From assembly GCA_022842865.1 (NCBI GenBank), contig JALHOV010000014.1, positions 1 through 32,735 of the forward strand: a stretch of DNA of 32,735 bases. The letters run 5' to 3'. The notes beneath the pieces are model-generated. The model was not told the origin of the DNA. It saw only the letters and a program-made list of their open reading frames with translations, and searched no databases. Both the position numbers and the translations under genes were made by a program. Shown here piece after piece: positions 32,113 to 32,735 of this stretch. The stretch comes from Vulcanimicrobiota bacterium. GTDB lineage: Bacteria; Vulcanimicrobiota; Xenobia; Xenobiales; JADMJV01. Position 1 is the first letter of the stretch, and each line of letters starts with the position of its first letter.

Positions 32113-32735
32113 GTCAGTCCAGGGGCGCAAGTCGAGCAAACGCCGGGCGGCAATGCGGCGACCGATGAAGAAGGGCCCGAACTCTGCATAGATGGCGCTG
32201 ACTTCGTCAAAGCGCATTTCATAAAGCAACTTCTTGAAATAGAGCGCGTCGTGGGAATAAAGCGAGACGCCCCAGTCAAAATCATCCAGCCCCATCGAGG
32301 AGCTGATGATCTGGGAGACTTTGTTGGTGTAGCGGCGACCGGTCTTGCCGTGGGTGGACATCAACTTGCCGCGCTCCGGAGCCTCCAGCATGAACCAGTT
32401 GTGCACCTCGCCGCGCCGCTTATCCATCGGGTAGAAACAGATGTACTCCGAGTCAGGAAATTGGGGCCAGAGGCGTGCTTTTTGCACGATGCTGTCCTCG
32501 GCCAGCATCGCATCGAGCGCGTCATTCCACTCTTTGGAGTGCTCGGCGAGACCCTGCTGCAAGAGCAAGTTACGATAGCGTTCGTGGGCTCCGTGCAAAG
32601 AAAGCTCGACCACCGAGAAATAGGAGTAGGTGGCCTCCAGGAAAGGCCAGATGGGCAGCAGCGTGAGTTCGCGCTCGACTTCCGCCAGCTTTTCTCCGGA
32701 AACCCGGGAAAAAACGAACATCAGGTCGGCCTTGT
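32104..32735 (-). CDS. hemQ: Coproheme decarboxylase HemQ/ChdC (5' end cut by window edge)
   Basis: The C-terminal 210 residues of a chlorite dismutase-like protein of the HemQ (ChdC) type, which converts coproheme to heme b with hydrogen peroxide. The frame is open to the right edge, starting with KADLMFVFSRVSG, so the true start is outside. Recognised blocks: YPMDKRRGEVHNWFML (catalytic Tyr of the YPM segment), the heme-ligand His in MSTHGKTGRRYTNKV, then GLDDFDWGVSLYSHD and FKKLLYEMRFDEVSAIYAEFGPFFIG (in parts). All important residues are kept. It implies the coproporphyrin-dependent heme pathway. Confidence 0.95.
   Translation of the reverse strand, partial: KADLMFVFSRVSGEKLAEVERELTLLPIWPFLEATYSYFSVVELSLHGAHERYRNLLLQQGLAEHSKEWNDALDAMLAEDSIVQKARLWPQFPDSEYICFYPMDKRRGEVHNWFMLEAPERGKLMSTHGKTGRRYTNKVSQIISSSMGLDDFDWGVSLYSHDALYFKKLLYEMRFDEVSAIYAEFGPFFIGRRIAARRLLDLRPWTDSE

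Noticed and set aside
1-32735. CRISPR arrays, tRNA or rRNA genes, insertion sequences, integrase or attachment sites
   Set aside because: No regularly spaced repeats, tRNA-like arms, transposase or integrase frames were seen by eye; gaps between genes are too short for most of them.

Overview
The window is GC-rich, gene-dense bacterial chromosome, with no gap over about 160 bases. Bounded genes run in short, tightly overlapping operons on both strands, and several start with GTG. I see no insertion sequence, integrase, prophage, CRISPR array, rRNA or tRNA. A PilT-type pilus ATPase and a heptosyltransferase-family glycosyltransferase suggest a diderm cell envelope. HemQ/ChdC at the right edge indicates the coproporphyrin-dependent heme route found in Gram-positives and several deep-branching phyla. 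This mixture, with Ser/Thr kinase, MoxR/DUF58/transglutaminase genes and many lineage-specific proteins, suggests a non-model bacterium, perhaps near Eremiobacterota/Xenobia, Armatimonadota or Planctomycetota. That placement is a guess.

Left part (1-12.7 kb): a Ser/Thr protein kinase cut by the window edge (minus); a PduO-type cobalamin adenosyltransferase and a TerB-like protein (plus); a modular subtilisin-like protease without a recognisable signal peptide, closed by a strong terminator; a minus-strand pair of a zinc-ribbon protein and RraA; a plus-strand pair of a Met/Gly-rich protein with a CHAP-like cysteine-peptidase end and a small acidic protein; a hybrid histidine kinase (minus); then a compact plus-strand operon of thioesterase, YgfZ, ThyA and dihydrofolate reductase, of which the last three are folate-linked.

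Middle (12.7-20.9 kb): a five-gene minus-strand operon reads DUF58 protein, membrane transglutaminase, MoxR ATPase, secreted TPR-like protein and a phosphatase-fold protein whose catalytic Cys is Ser. Divergent from it is an unrecognised Met/Gln-rich 326-residue protein with its own terminator. This block is the best candidate for a little-described system, probably an envelope or proteolysis module in which MoxR remodels or assembles the DUF58/transglutaminase pair.

Right part (20.9-32.7 kb): FeoA-FeoB-FeoC-like iron uptake, chained to a GT9 glycosyltransferase that overlaps a convergent NCS2-like permease by 167 bases; an Lhr-type helicase followed one base later by a PilT-like ATPase with an N-terminal extension; a tandem CDGSH iron-sulfur protein; dCTP deaminase with a palindrome at its -10; a degenerate MoaB/MogA-like protein; an HD-domain phosphohydrolase; and a truncated HemQ/ChdC. 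Iron and heme (Feo, CDGSH, HemQ) and dNTP supply (ThyA, FolA, Dcd, HD hydrolase) are recurring themes.
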